Below, in pieces: positions 32,390 to 43,874 of a DNA stretch of 64,000 bases. The DNA is from Notamacropus eugenii (Eukaryota > Chordata > Mammalia > Diprotodontia > Macropodidae), in contig NC_092878.1 in the NCBI RefSeq assembly GCF_028372415.1, forward strand, positions 27,944,903 to 28,008,902, written 5' to 3'. Under the pieces are notes generated by a model. That model was not told the DNA's origin. It was given only the letters and a program-made list of their open reading frames with translations, and ran no database searches. The translations under genes were made by a program, and so were the position numbers. Numbering within the stretch: the first letter of the stretch is position 1; each line of letters opens with the position of its first letter.

Positions 32390-33660
32390 ACTTCACTTTG
32401 TTTAGGGCTGTCAGCTCCTATTCGATCACTCAGACTAATATATTGAATGCAAGAAAGGCTCTCTTTCACCCCACAGAAAATGGAAGATTCATATCAGAGG
32501 CTATAATCCGGCTTCTGTCCCGCTACAACTGAAACTTCACATTTCTTTTTTAATGGCCTTTTCTCTGTCCTCATCCTTCATAATCTCTGCCTCTGATGCT
32601 GTTGACCAATTCCTGCTCTTCTGGTTTTCTTCCTGACTGTCAGATCAGGTCTTTACACTTCTCTTTCTTTACAGAATCATCATTATCCATATGTCCTGGC
32701 TTCTGTCTGTGGGTATTCCCCAGGAGCTGTGTCCTGAGCCCTCTTGTGCTAATAGCAGAAGCTTTCATCTATTCTATTTGGGGCCACTAGGTGGTGCATG
32801 GATAGAGTGCCAGGCCTGGAGGCAGGAGGACTCATCTTCCGAAGGTTCAGATCTGGCCTGAGACACTATCTGTGTGACGATGGGCAAATCACATAATTCT
32901 GCTTGCCTCAGTTTCCTCGTCTGTAAATCGAGCTGGAGAAGGACATGGCATACCAGTCTCTTTGCCAAGAAAATGCCAAATGGGGTCATGGTGAGCCAAC
33001 ATAAGTGACTGGACAACAAATTAAACTATCATCTTTATGCAGATAATTCCTGAATTTACACATACCATCTTCAACTTTTGATTTCTAGTTTTGACTCTCC
33101 CAATTGTCTGCAGGGTATCTCACCTGGATGTCCTTTAACATCTCAAATTCCACATGTCCAAACCAGACAGAACTCATAAGAGCTTTCTTCTTAAAGCCAC
33201 ATTTTGTTGTAACTTGTTTATTTAACTGCTCAGTCTCAGATGCACCACTATTCTTCCGATCCTTGAGTTTGCAAGGTCATTAAAGACCTTGCTTGACTTC
33301 TTTCAATCATTCTCATATTCAGTCACTTTTCAAATCTAATTGATTCAGGCTCTTCAACATCTCTCACATCTGTCCTGTTTTCTCTAGTCACACCACAGTC
33401 ACACTATCCAGGGCTTCATCACCTTTGCTTTAGGAATTGGTCCCTCCCTTCATCCAGTTCCTCCCATCTCCAATTCATCTTCTACACAGCTACCAAATTG
33501 AAATTCCTAAAGCACAAGTCTGACCATGTCACTTCCCTGCTCAAGAAGTTCCAGTGGTTTCTTGTTGCTTTCAGGATCAAATACAAACTCATTAGTTTGG
33601 CATTTAAAGCCCTTTTCAATCTGGCTCCAGTCACATTTTCTGGGCTAATTACAAGTCACT
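32390..33660 (+). repeat. L2 LINE fragment, interrupted by a SINE
   Basis: L2 wording in order: 'tgatgctgttgaccaattcc', 'agctgtgtcctgagccctct', SINE, 'atctcacctggatgtccttt', 'gtctgaccatgtcacttccc', 'ttccagtggtttcttgttgc', 'ctggctccagtcacattttc'. About 1 kb of L2 excluding the insert. Confidence 0.8.
32781..33019 (+). mobile_element. Marsupial SINE with RTE-type tail, nested in L2
   Basis: 'gggccactaggtggtgcatg', 'ctgtgtgacgatgggcaaat', 'ctcagtttcctcgtctgtaa' and an RTE-like 3' tail 'aatggggtcatggtgagcca' then 'gactggacaac'. Full-length type. Confidence 0.9.
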
Positions 33661-33708
33661 CGCTGAATTATATATAGAGTTTGAAGGAATCACAGTGACT
33701 ATCTAGTC

Positions 33709-33906
33709 CAGGGGTGGGGGAGCCTGTGGCCTTGAGATCACATGTGATCTTCTAGGTCCTTGAGTGCATCTTGTGACTGAGTCCAAATTTTACAGAACAG
33801 ATTCTTTTATTAATGAGATTTGTTCAGTGAAGTTTAGATTCAAAGGGCTACACTTGAGGACCTACAGGGCCACATGTGGTCTTGAGGCTGTAGGTTCCCC
33901 GCCCCG
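33709..33906. mobile_element. Palindromic hAT-like element, copy 2, with 8-bp target duplication
   Basis: 198-bp foldback beginning 'caggggtgggggagcctgtg' and ending 'gctgtaggttccccgccccg'. Flanks atctagtc (33701-33708) and atgtagtc (33907-33914) are an 8-bp duplication with one difference, the size expected for the hAT superfamily. The halves are imperfect inverted repeats. Confidence 0.8.
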
Positions 33907-33980
33907 ATGTAGTCCAACCTCCACCTGAAGAAGAATCCTTATTATGACATTCCTGACAAGTAGACATACAAATTACACTT

Positions 33981-34240
33981 GGTCAGCTATGGGGTGCATT
34001 GGATAGACCACTGGACGTGGGAGTCAGGAAAACCTGAGTTCGAATCTTGCCTCAAACACTAATCAGCTGAGAGACCCTGGGCAACTCATTTAACTGCTCA
34101 ATCTCAGTTTCCTTGTCTGTAAAATGGGGATAATTGTACCTAACCTCACTGGGTTGTGAGAGTCAAAGGAGATAACTTATGTAAAGTATTTTGCAAACCT
34201 TCAAGCATTAAATAAAAACTATTATCATTATTGCTGTTAC
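33981..34240 (+). mobile_element. Marsupial SINE
   Basis: 'ggtcagctatggggtgcatt', 'gagtcaggaaaacctgagtt', 'cagtttccttgtctgtaaaa', 'tgggttgtgagagtcaaagg', 'gtaaagtattttgcaaacct'. Full-length CORE-SINE type without the RTE tail. Confidence 0.85.
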
Positions 34241-34254
34241 TTGAAGGCCTCCCA

Positions 34255-35130
34255 TCGAGGGGGAATTCACAATATCTCGAGGCCGCACATTCCAGGACAG
34301 CTCTTTAAGAGGTTTCTCCTGACTCGTCCTAAATGTATCTCTTTGTAACAACATCCACCCATGACTCTTGTTTCTTCTGTATTAGGTCAAACAGAACACA
34401 TCTAATCCATCTAACAGCTCTTCACGTAAGTGAACACAGCTATCACATACCCCTAAACTCTTCTGTAGGCAAAATATCCCCAGCTCTTTCAACCAATTCT
34501 CATATGGCATGGACTCAAGGTCATCCTAGTTGCTCTCTGGATAATCTCCACTTCATCAATGTCATTCTTCAACTGTCATCCCCAGGAGTGATCATAAACT
34601 ATAGATGTGGTCTGAGCAGAGCAAGGTATGGGGAAAAAAATCACCTCCTTATGACTGACAGCTATGCTCGTTAAGCCTAAGATTACATTAGCGTTTTTGC
34701 TGCCACATCATAGTGTTGACTCATATTAGCAGTGCATTAAAACATCTCAACCTTTTTTTCAGGCTATCCCTATCCTATATTCGTGTTGAAATTTGAACCA
34801 ATGGTAAAACTTTACACTTACAAGATCTTTTGGATGTGACAGTCAACCAATTTGTTAATGAACCCCAACTTTGTTTCATCTTCAAATTTAACAACCATTC
34901 CATCTCTCTACCTTAAACAGTCATTGATAAGAATGTTAAACAGCATAGGGGCAAACACATAACCCTAGGGCACTCCACTAGACTTCCTACCAAGTAGGTA
35001 TTTGACTATTATTGACTGTGGTTTGAATCCAGCCATTTAATCTGTTCTGAATCCATCTCGTTGTTTTATTGATTAATCTTTCCATTTTCTCCCCAAAAAA
35101 TAATATGAGGTGTTTTGTTTCTTTGTGAAA
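34255..35130 (-). repeat. L3/CR1-clade LINE remnant
   Basis: 'ctcatatggcatggactcaa', 'tgtggtctgagcagagcaag', 'tgctgccacatcatagtgtt', 'gataagaatgttaaacagca' and 'agggcactccactagacttc' match an amniote LINE-derived repeat with recurring wording (probably L3/CR1). Orientation is my best reading. Confidence 0.5.
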
Positions 35131-35225
35131 TATTTGAGTTAAGACTTGGTAAATAAACTAACTACACACGTACTCACACATTCAGTCATGTCTGTCTTCA
35201 TTCCCCTATTTGTTTTAGGGAGTTG

Positions 35226-35389
35226 GTTTTTTTTCTGGCAGAAATACTGGAGTGGTTTGCCATTTTCTTCTCCAGCTCACTTTATAGATGAGAAACTGAA
35301 GCAAACAGGAATAAATAGGTTGCCTGGGATCACACAGCTGAGACTGGATTTGTACTAGGATTCCATCCTTTGCTCCACCTAGCTGCCCA
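35226..35389 (-). mobile_element. Marsupial SINE, minus strand
   Basis: Reverse order: 'tactggagtggtttgccatt', 'ttcttctccagctcacttta', 'gatgagaaactgaagcaaac', 'gggatcacacagctgagact', ending 'ctccacctagctgccc'. Confidence 0.9.
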
Positions 35390-37040
35390 TAAGTTTAGAA
35401 ACAGCATAAAAAAAGGAAATTAATTTGGCATCACCTTAAAGCCACATTAACTCTTTGTAATCACTGCTTCCTTTTCTGGATTTTCATTAAACATCTTTTT
35501 GTTTTATATTTTTCCCAGTAACTGAAGTCAAGTTCACTGGTACATAGTGACTATTCTCAACTTTTTTTTTTTTTTTAAATCAAGGCATTTGCCTTTCTCT
35601 CAGGCCATGGTACCTTCTCCTGTTTTCCATGATGCTTCAGAAATCACATCCACCAATTCTTTCAGTACCTGAATATGTAATTCATATATTCCAGACCTTT
35701 TACTCTATCCCCATGGGTATCAGCTTTTGGTTAGTTTTTTTGTTTTGTTATTTCCAGTACAAAGATCGTTCTACTTAGCAGATAAACAAAAGAAGTATTG
35801 AGTAGCTCTACTTTTGTTGTCAGTTCCCATCCACCCCAACCAGAAGTCTTACCCACTATACTTCCTCTTTCTCTACAATAGTTATTTAAAAAAATAAGCA
35901 AAAAACTCTCATCTTTTTGCTCTCTTTATCTTTTTGAACCTGCCTCAGCTCATTCTGAGATTGAACACTACTACTAGGACTTTATGGGACCATGCTATGC
36001 CATGATCTTATATTTATTCTGCTGCCTTCCTATTTAGCATCTTCTGACCATATCTTTTTAAAATATGGTGAGTTTCCTATACATCCATATTCTTTCCAGA
36101 CAATTCCTGTCCCTCTTTACAAACTCTCCACTTCAACCAAAAAATATTACTTCTATATTTCCTAGATACACCATTCCATCTCTTTCTGTGCCTTTACAGA
36201 CTATTCCTGGAATGCCTTCCATTTACTTTACTCCCTAGGCCAATATGCAGGCCACCATGTAGTCCAGCTCAGAAATCAAACCCTGAAGGACTTGATCCTT
36301 TCGTGCCTGGATCTCTTGCCTTGGAGAGTGATTGCTAGTTGGTGGTTGCCTCAATTGCCCACTATGTCTAGGACAGGCAATCTTGCCTCACTTTACCAAT
36401 TCTGGAATGAAAAGCAAATCAACTCATTATTACTCCTAGAAAGGGTATATCAATCTACTCCCTCATGTCTCCATGTACCATCCCTATAGTTTCCGTACCA
36501 AAAAGTCCCTCCCTTGTCAACACTTTCCTGTGTTTGTTACTTCTTCCATTAAAATTTGTTTCCTTGAGGGCTTCGCTCAGTGCTTGGAACAAAGTAAAGT
36601 GTTTAATAAATGCCTTTGGTTTTTCATCCTTACTTCAAACTTTAAGGAATCTAATTTCCTTCAAGTGCTGCCTTCTTTAGGAAGTCTCCTCTACAACTGA
36701 TAGTCTGAGAGAGCAGGGGAGACATGGACTTGCTCTTGGGTCACATCACCAGTATGACAGAGGCAGGTCTTCCTGGCTCACTGACCAGCTTCTCTATTGT
36801 CTCTCTTTTGTGTTTATATTTGGTTTTTATCTCCATACTTGACATGTTGCTGTTCAATCCTGTTGACTCTCTGTGACTCCCACAGACCATAACATACCAG
36901 GCCCTTCTCTTGAAGTCTGTCCAAGTTCATGTTTGTTGTTTCCATGACGCCATCTATCCATATGATCCCCTCCCTTTTCCTTTTGTCTTCAATCCAGTAC
37001 TTGGCATATAATATGCTTAATAAATGCGTGTTCCTTGATT
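35390..37040. repeat. Intergenic: L2 and RTE-like fragments
   Basis: About 36160-36630 holds L2 pieces ('cctggaatgccttccattta' and a 3' end 'gtttaataaatgcctttggt'). About 36835-37035 is RTE-like ('gactctctgtgactcccaca') with an L2-type 'gcttaataaatgcgtgttcc'. 35390-36160 is unrecognised. Confidence 0.5.
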
Positions 37041-37046
37041 TAACTC

Positions 37047-37415
37047 TGAGGTTCCCAAACTTTTTTGACCCACTGCTCCCTTTAAAAAAAATGAAAAAAC
37101 TCAGCATTGCCCTAAAAATCTACTTTCTTTAATCCTTTAATGGTTTTCTAAAAAAAATTGCATCAATTCAAAAAATATAAAATAATTGTTTTAAAAATGA
37201 TGCATCTTAAATTTAATAATTTATTGTAAATTTGTGGGGTTTTCCTGCATAGAAATTTTGATGAACTATATAATAGTATTAAAAACTAGTCATTACATGC
37301 ACATATTCCTGCCAATGCATATGCTCACTTCTGGGACAATTCATGATACCCTCACCTGCCAACACTTGCTTGTTAAGACCTGTCAAAGGATTTGATGACT
37401 GAGAGGTTATAACTT
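37047..37415. repeat. Old hAT-type DNA transposon remnant
   Basis: Left end 'gaggttcccaaacttttttg' followed by 'acccactgctccctttaaaa' is typical of hAT nonautonomous elements; the right end is not clear. AT-rich interior. Confidence 0.4.
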
Positions 37416-38079
37416 GAATTTTGTGTGTTTATTTGGAAAATAATGTAATCACTACAACTTTAACTATTACACAACAGAGGAAACATGGACGAAAGGTTTT
37501 TCAAAATTTTCTTCTTTCCTTAAGCTTCCACAGCCCCTTTACTTTTACTTACCCCTCCCCCCCAACTGCTGCTACTGCCCCCTCCCAGGATCGTTCCAGT
37601 GCCCATAGAGAAGCAGTATCACCCACTTTGGAACCTCTGAAACCAAATCGTGATTAATTTTGCCTAGAGTAAATCTTATGAGAAGGAGAAGAGGAAGCAG
37701 CCTAGCAGGGCCTAATAGCATTCTTTTTTTTGTTGGCCAGTCCTTGTACCCTCTCCCTGCCAAGTTCTAGGTACAGGGACCCCTAGACTGATCCAGGCCT
37801 ATCTAGGTAGTTGGGTAGGACAATTAAATCTCCCAGCCAGCCACAGGTGATTGGAGACAGGGAAACAGCTCTTGTAAATCTAAGGACAAGACACGCGGGG
37901 TGCGGAACCTCCTCCGTGCCCACTAAGACTGAGCCCCCCAGGCCAGAAGCCAAGGACTCCACGAAGCTCCCTTTGGCAACTGGACGCCCAGTTTCAGCTT
38001 CTTCCGCGCCTGGGGACCAGTTCTGCCCCTCCACGCGCGGCATTCTTCGCGGGTGGTGAGGGGAAGAGGGGAGGTGGGT

Positions 38080-38250
38080 CCTACGTGTAAGCTAACGGAC
38101 CTCAGTGCCCAGCAGGGCGTATCGTTCAGATCCCAGACGGACCCACCTACGTCCCTAGGCCTGTTTCCTTCCCTATAAAAATAAGAGCATGTGCCCAGAT
38201 GGACTTTTAAGGGCCCTTCCCACTCTCGCATTCTCCGATGCCAGACTCCC
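38080..38250 (+). repeat. Old SINE body at the promoter edge
   Basis: 'cctgtttccttccctataaa', 'gatggacttttaagggccct', 'tcccactctcgcattctc' parallels the SINE/MIR text 'tttccttatctgtaaaatg', 'acctttaaggtcccttccag'. This explains the TATAAAA at 38174 as part of a repeat. Confidence 0.5.
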
Positions 38251-38373
38251 CAGGATCGGTTCGTTCACGTTCCTCCCGGGTCCAGTCTCTCTCCTCTGCC
38301 CTTTCAAGCCTCTTCTCTCCAACTCCGCTTCTGCCACTCCTCCCTCTCCTCCCCGTCCTGGGGAAGACCGGGC

Positions 38374-38676
38374 CTCTCCCGCTGGCCCCGCCTCTCCCCG
38401 TTGGCTCCTCCCCTCTCCCCGCTGGCTCCTTGCCTCTCCCCGTTGGCTCCTCCCCCCTCCCTGTGGCCCCGCCTCTCCCCGTTGGCTCCTCCCCTCTCCC
38501 CGCTGGCTCCTTGCCTCTCCCCGTTGGCTCCTCCCCTCTCCCGGTGGCCCCGCCTCTCCCCGCTGGCTCCTCCCCTCTCCCCGCTGGCTCCTTGCCTCTC
38601 CCCGTTGGCTCCTCCCCTCTCCCGGTGGCCCCGCCTCTCCCCGCTGGCTCCTCCCCTCTCCCCGCTGGCTCCGCCC
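38374..38676 (+). repeat. Nested minisatellite: 81-bp higher-order repeat in the promoter
   Basis: The array is built from 21-bp units (ctctccccg[t/c]tggctcct plus ccc or tgc) and an 18-bp unit (ctctcccggtggccccgc). The order 21-A, 21-B, 21-A', 18-C makes an 81-bp higher-order unit. Three complete higher-order units occupy 38392-38472, 38473-38553 and 38554-38634. A C unit precedes (38374-38391) and two 21-bp units follow (38635-38676), giving 15 subunits in 303 bp. Units 2 and 3 differ by only about one base, so homogenisation is recent. Each subunit supplies GGCTCC/GGCCCC and CTCCCC GC-box-like motifs, and many contain TTGGC. Confidence 0.97.
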
Positions 38677-38689
38677 CTGCTCGGCCGGC

Positions 38690-38853
38690 CGGCCTCCTAA
38701 CCCTCGGAGGGAGTCGCGGCCGCGGCCGTCGTTCGCGTTTTGAGCCGTCCGTGCCGCCGTAGCTGCCTGGAGCCGCAGTTGCGGCGAAGCTGGAGTTGCA
38801 AGCGCGATGCCCGGGGGACCTGCGAACCGGACGGTCTCCGGCTCCCGGGGCTG
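38690..38853 (+). other. MAPKBP1: Probable MAPKBP1 noncoding exon 1
   Basis: GC-rich sequence ending 'ccggggctg|gtgagg', a good donor. A matching acceptor 'gactccctcccgtctag' ends at 39297. The start is a guess; the end is set by the donor. It contains an ATG at 38807. Confidence 0.55.
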
Positions 38854-39367
38854 GTGAGGCGGGGCCCCGGACGGGGGGTGTGTGTGTGGCGCGGAGGACC
38901 GGAGGCCGGAGATTTTGGAGAAGCCTGGGGGAGGGGGCGGAGGGGGGGTGGAAAGTGGAGACCGAGGTGAGAGCGGCTGGGACCGGGGTCTCCCGGCTGT
39001 GGCTCCCGGCTCCGCTGCCCCCTCAGGCCACCCCCTGCCGCGCGTTGCCATGGGAACATTGGAGGGAATCTCCCCGCTCCCTCCGGGCCAGTCCCCCCGC
39101 GCCCCCGGATCGCGCGGACGGAGGGTGGGCCTGACGTCTCGCCCCTCCCCACCCGCCGATTTCGGGGCTTCTCCCCTTCCCCTCCCGGTCGTCGTTCCTG
39201 GCCGTGTGAGCAGCCCGGGGGGGCCCGGGGGGTAGCCCGGAAAGAACCTCGGAGCCTGGGCCGGGCCGGGCTGATGTAGTGACTCCCTCCCGTCTAGGTC
39301 GGTGCTGGGGCAGATCGGAAGACCCCATGGAATGAGGAGCGCGTGCCGAGGCCGGGGATCCGCCTGA
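38807..39367 (+). promoter_or_regulatory. Spliced upstream ORF of MAPKBP1 (38 codons)
   Basis: If 38853 is spliced to 39298, the ATG at 38807 (context gcgATGc) opens a 38-codon frame that crosses the junction and stops at tga 39365-39367, 28 bases before the main ATG. A second mini-frame, ATG GAA TGA, lies at 39327-39335. Such arrangements often reduce translation of the main frame; here that is inference. Confidence 0.45.
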
Positions 39368-39512
39368 GCCCCTGCGCCCTTTGGGGTCCCTCGCCATGAT
39401 GTCTGTGGAGGGCTCCACCATAACCAGCCGGATCAAGAACCTGCTCAGGTCCCCCTCCATAAAACTGCGCAGGAGCAAGGCTGGCACCCGGAGGGAGGAC
39501 ATCAGCACCAAG
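39298..39512 (+). CDS. MAPKBP1: MAPKBP1 first coding exon (coding from 39396)
   Basis: Coding starts at ATG 39396 (context tcgccATGA; a second in-frame ATG follows at 39399) and runs 117 nt to the donor aag|gtgaga at 39513. The 39 residues, [20 protein letters not shown] then [19 protein letters not shown], are nearly identical to human MAPKBP1, which begins [26 protein letters not shown]1 is a large cytoplasmic WD40 scaffold that binds JNK, modulates JNK and NF-kB signalling and is linked to nephronophthisis in humans. Only the basic N-terminal tail before the WD40 repeats is encoded here. The exon ends on a codon boundary. Gene order MGA-MAPKBP1 is the mammalian order. Confidence 0.93.
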
Positions 39513-40654
39513 GTGAGATTCGGTTCCCTTGGTGGAGCTTGGGGGGTCCGGGGCGGGGGGCAGGCCGTGAGACTGAAGGGATCAGAACACTTAAGTGGGG
39601 TAATTTCCCTGATTTCCAGTCATAGCCTCTCCACAGATTGATCATGCTTGGGTAAGCTACTGGCCCTGTTGTGACTCAGTTTCCCTTCCTGGGAGGGGAC
39701 GTGGGTAGCTTGTGTGCCTGTTTAGAAACAGGGTTGTGACTAATGCTGAGTCCTCCCAGAGGGCTGCTGAGGAGCAGGTGAGAATTCGTGGAGCAGGAAG
39801 AGGATTATGGAAACATTTAGCCTGGGGGTTTGGCTTGGATTTCAGGTGCTCTCCTGGGTAACATCCCCAGAGCTCTGGGCAGATTTATTTATGCTAAAGC
39901 ATGAACAAAACTGGTCAGCTTTTATTAGAAATTATGAACAAGAGGAAAAAGTTAAGGGGTCTGCCTGGTTTCTGCTGGCATAATGAAGTTGATGCCCATC
40001 AGAAACTGGAGGTAGCCCCCTTGCTCTTCTTACCATCAAAGTATAGTAATTATTTCATTTCAAAGCCTGGAGGAGGGACGGTGCCGAATGGGCAACATCT
40101 CTGGCTGTAAAAGGATCTTGGGAGTTCAGCCTTGAAGTTAGTCCTTTCCATTTCTTCTGGTGTTTTTGGGTTTTTTTGCGTTCTGGTTCATGTGCTGGAC
40201 ACATTTGCTGGACTCCACAATCTTGGGAAGGCCAAAGTAGAGTGAAGTTTGATCCCTGAGGGAAACCAGAGCTTCAATTCCCCGGATCAGATTAGGTTTT
40301 TGTGTGTTATTAGTCCTGTAAACACAACAGCTCTGTGAAGTACAGGACTTGCCACAGGGAGAGTCGTTTTGAGACAGCTACATTTTATTGCTTTGCCTGC
40401 ATCTCTTCATTGGTTGAGCAAACCTGGCAGCCAGTGATTTAGTGCTCTACTATCCAGTGTGGTAGAGTTTTAAGAGAGCTCTGTTCAGATCCCTGTGCCT
40501 CAGGAGAACCTTACTTGGACTTAGTCAGTGGGTAAACAACCCACTGTATTCTAGCAAAGAAACTGCCCTGGATTGAAACTGACCCCAGGTTTCCATGCTG
40601 CTGTAGTTCAGGGATTTGTAGCCCTCCGTGCAGTTTGCTGTAGTTGGTATAAAT

Positions 40655-40806
40655 ATAGATTTGATCCCTACTGACTCAACTTTGTGGGACCTTTGACTCA
40701 ATCACTTACACTTCCTTAAGCCTCAGTATCCATATGTGTAAATTGAAGGGGTTGAACGAGATGTTTTCTGAGGTCTCTTCTAGTTCTAGCTCTGTGGTCT
40801 TATGAT
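40655..40806 (+). repeat. SINE body fragment
   Basis: 'cactcaatcacttacact'-like order: 'gactcaatcacttacacttc', 'agcctcagtatccatatgtg', 'gaggtctcttctagttctag' match the MIR/CORE-SINE 3' body without the tRNA head. Confidence 0.6.
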
Positions 40807-42101
40807 CTTGTTGACTTACTTATCTAGATTGGATTTTTTATGAATGTTGGGTTATCCTTAAAAATGCTGTGTAGATCTGAGTCAGGTAGCTTGGAAATGA
40901 TCAACATTTATAAATGTGTCTCTAGCCCGAATGTGATGGCTGATAATGGTGGAATTTGGAGGACTTTATAAAGGGAGCTTAGTCAGCAAGTGGTGTGATG
41001 CTTGTTCCATTTTTGCTGTAGAACCTAGAAAGTTCTGTGGAAGCTGCAGCTTTCTGATTCAGGGAGAATTTAATACAGATCTTGGAAACCCATGTTTCAA
41101 TGATGCAAAGACTTTAGTAAAGTTTGTGCCCCTTTGACCAAAAAGAGTGAAGTTGTGATCTAAGTAAGCAGGGATTCTAGGAAAGGTCTTTAGTGTGTAA
41201 AAGAATAGCAGCTGCTTTTATATGACCATATTCCTGAAGACTAGGGTCCATCCGCTAGTTTGAGGATAAAAAGCACCCTTTTAACTCAGGCAGTGCTTAA
41301 GACCTTTTTAAAAATTTGACTAGGAACCCTATATTTATTTTGGGAGTTTCCTGATTATCCAAACAGCTTCCAAAATCCTGGAGTTTTCAAGGGGGCACTC
41401 TCAGGGTGCTTGTGGGATTAGTTCTAAAATGGAATTTAAAGATGGAAATAATGGGACCCTATACTGTCATCTTTTCAAGGTGAGAAGAAATATACTATCC
41501 ATATGTTGCTTCCCTGGTAACGTAGTGACAATAGCCATTTTGTAGCATAGCATAGGCCAGCCCAAGTGGGATTTTAAATGATTTTGAAATAAATTCTGAA
41601 GGAGACCAGTCTCTGTTTCCTATCTGGGCTTATTTGCATTCTAGAGAAATAGTCAGCCCACGGGCTGGTAAAAATTAGTGAGTGAACAGAAGAGCCAGTG
41701 CAATATAGATGTAACTTCTTGTGGACTTATTCTATCTCTAGCAGAATCTAGGGATGTACTTTTATTTGAAACTTGAATATAATCAACTGTGGAAGCAGAT
41801 CCAACTAGGGAATCTTTTTCTGGTCCCTGGACCCACCTAAATACAGAGTATTCAGTATATGAAAGAATCAATATTGCTACCTGCTCCTGAGTTTTCTTTG
41901 ACCAGAAAGCTGAGATGCCAAGCAGTGGTTCCACTCTGGCGAAACCTGTGTGGGTCCTGTAGAAGCTTCCAAAAGCTGAAAAGTCTTCACAGTTTCAGAG
42001 TTAGTATTATAATGTGAATTAGAACTGAAGACTTTGATATTCTCAGTTAAGTTATCTATTTAGCTAATTGGGCTCAGTCAGTCAGACTTATGAGTGCCTA
42101 C

Positions 42102-42228
42102 CAAGGGGTGGGCAACTTGCGGCCTCAAGGCCACGTGTGGTCCTCTAGGTCCTCAAGTTTTGTGAAGTTTGGATTCAGTCAAAGGACCACACCTGGGGAC
42201 CTCAAGGGCCATGGATTCCCCACCCCTG
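42102..42228. mobile_element. Palindromic hAT-like element, copy 3 (short)
   Basis: 'caaggggtgggcaacttgcg' to 'catggattccccacccctg'. Shorter than copies 2 and 4 because the centre is deleted. Contains 'ggccacgtgtggtcctctag' and 'caaaggaccacacctgggga' in inverted arrangement. Confidence 0.75.
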
Positions 42229-42740
42229 GACACCAAATTTCTTGCACTGTAATAGGAGCTCTGGAAAGTGTTATTGAGAGGAATAGAAGACCTAGGAGCC
42301 CCCGTCCTCAGTGCTTCCAATTTCGTCAGGAAGACAAGACACTCTAGAGAGAGTTTATGAAAGTGGCTTCAGATGTATTAGTTGTGCCAGGTAATGCAAA
42401 TGAATGCAGTCTGTGGGTTGGAGGGATAATAAGAGAAATGGAAGCTAGGTAATATTAAACATGGCAAGGTTCTTCAAGGAGAATGAGTTTGGAAAAAGAT
42501 TGTGTGGAGATGGAGGATATTGGTTGATAAAGGGAAGACACTGGTTCAAGAAGAAAGGAAAACTGTGTCCAGAACAAAGTATGGAACGACAAGATCAGCT
42601 CAAGAGGAGGGGAGCATCTTTGTAGGAGAGTAATGGAAAAATGAAATTGATGACCTTGTGGGGAGGAGCCTGCTTGGGCTTGAGTAGAGGACCCTTCTAG
42701 ACTTCCCCAACGTGGAACATTAAATATTGTTCAATAGGGC

Positions 42741-42918
42741 AGGGATGGGAAACCTTCCTTTGGGTGACCCTCAGTACCATCTTATTCCATACGTATCTAG
42801 ACAAATAGAATTTGAAATTTTGATTATTGTGCGTATAATTACATAGGGTGCTGGCCTGAAGGAGACTTTTTGTAACTACTTTTGTCTCTCCAGTGAAAAA
42901 AGGTTCCCCACTTTTCCA
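42741..42918. mobile_element. hAT-like DNA element with terminal inverted repeats
   Basis: Left end 'cagggatgggaaaccttcct' and right end 'aaaggttccccacttttcca' are imperfect inverted repeats; the interior is unique and AT-rich. Confidence 0.6.
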
Positions 42919-43874
42919 GTAGGGAATTGGAGACAGTAGATCATGGCTATTTGTATGATATAATAAAAATAGTATTTGAGGGAAGGGAGATGGTTAGAAA
43001 ATCTTTTTTTTTTTTACTAATCCAGGTGTAAAATAACTAGGATTTGCTAGATAGAGATTGCTGAGTGTAAAAATGGAAAGAAAGGATCTAAGAAGCATTC
43101 CACAGAAAGGTCTGCATACTTTCATGTGGTTTGGAGGTGAGGAATGAAAAACTTTATTCAAGAATGTGAACCAAGAGAGCCTAGGTGCTGTTGTGTAGCA
43201 TAAAAGAATTGGATAAGGACATTTGTTTAGGGTAGAAGAGGATGAATTCACTTTGGGGTATAATGAGTTTCAGATTTTAGAACATTCACTTGAACAAGTT
43301 TTTTGAATGTCTGTTCTGATCAGGTTGTCGTGTGGAGTATACAGAGAAGAGCAGTGTGTAAAAAAACTATTCTTGAGTTAAATGCTATCCCTCCTGGAGA
43401 TAAGAAAATTAAGTAAGATCCCCTGAAGCACCAAACCTCACCTTTTCATTATATATTAATATTCCCAGAGTTATAGGGTGGTATTTAAACCAAGTCACAT
43501 CTTCACAAAGGGTTTGAGGGTTTCATTGAGAAGAAAGGCTGAAATACCGTTATTTAGGTTATTTGATTACAGACTCTGGAATCTTGCTGCTCTCTGGTGA
43601 TGGAAGCTTTCTAATCTTCAGAGTTCTTGCCAACGTCCTGGATGGCTGGGCTCTGCATGTTATTAGTTTATCACCATATCCATATTTGGAGTTTCTGTAG
43701 TGGGTCTTCTCAGTAAGAACCCTTTTCTTTTTGAGTACCCGTATCAGTATTATGTCGTCTCTGAGGTATCAGAATGATACTATATAAAATTTTAGTTTGC
43801 AGAGCACTTTATGTATACTATCCTCATTTGACCCTTATACCAACCTAGAAGGTAGATATTTTAGGTAGATATTA

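Larger units (their letters stand above)
38230..39560 (+). promoter_or_regulatory. MAPKBP1 CpG-island promoter
   Basis: A GC- and CpG-rich block in an otherwise AT-rich window, spanning the minisatellite, the probable first exon and the first coding exon. There are repeated CCCCGCC and CTCCTCCCC motifs (Sp/KLF-like) and no credible TATA box. A CRE-like TGACGTC is at 39132-39138. This is a typical broad housekeeping promoter; the start site is probably between 38690 and 38800 (inference). Confidence 0.8.

Noticed and set aside
38174-38180. TATAAAA as the MAPKBP1 TATA box
   Set aside because: It sits in a SINE-like body ('ttccttccctataaaaataa'), about 500 bases upstream of the probable exon 1, and the promoter is a CpG island.
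38173-39051. 292-codon minus-strand frame and three long plus-strand frames (38189-38762) across the MAPKBP1 promoter
   Set aside because: They exist because the minisatellite units are 18 and 21 bp, multiples of three, in GC-rich DNA with few stops. The peptides are simple Arg/Gly/Ser-Gln or Pro/Leu/Ala repeats with no family resemblance.
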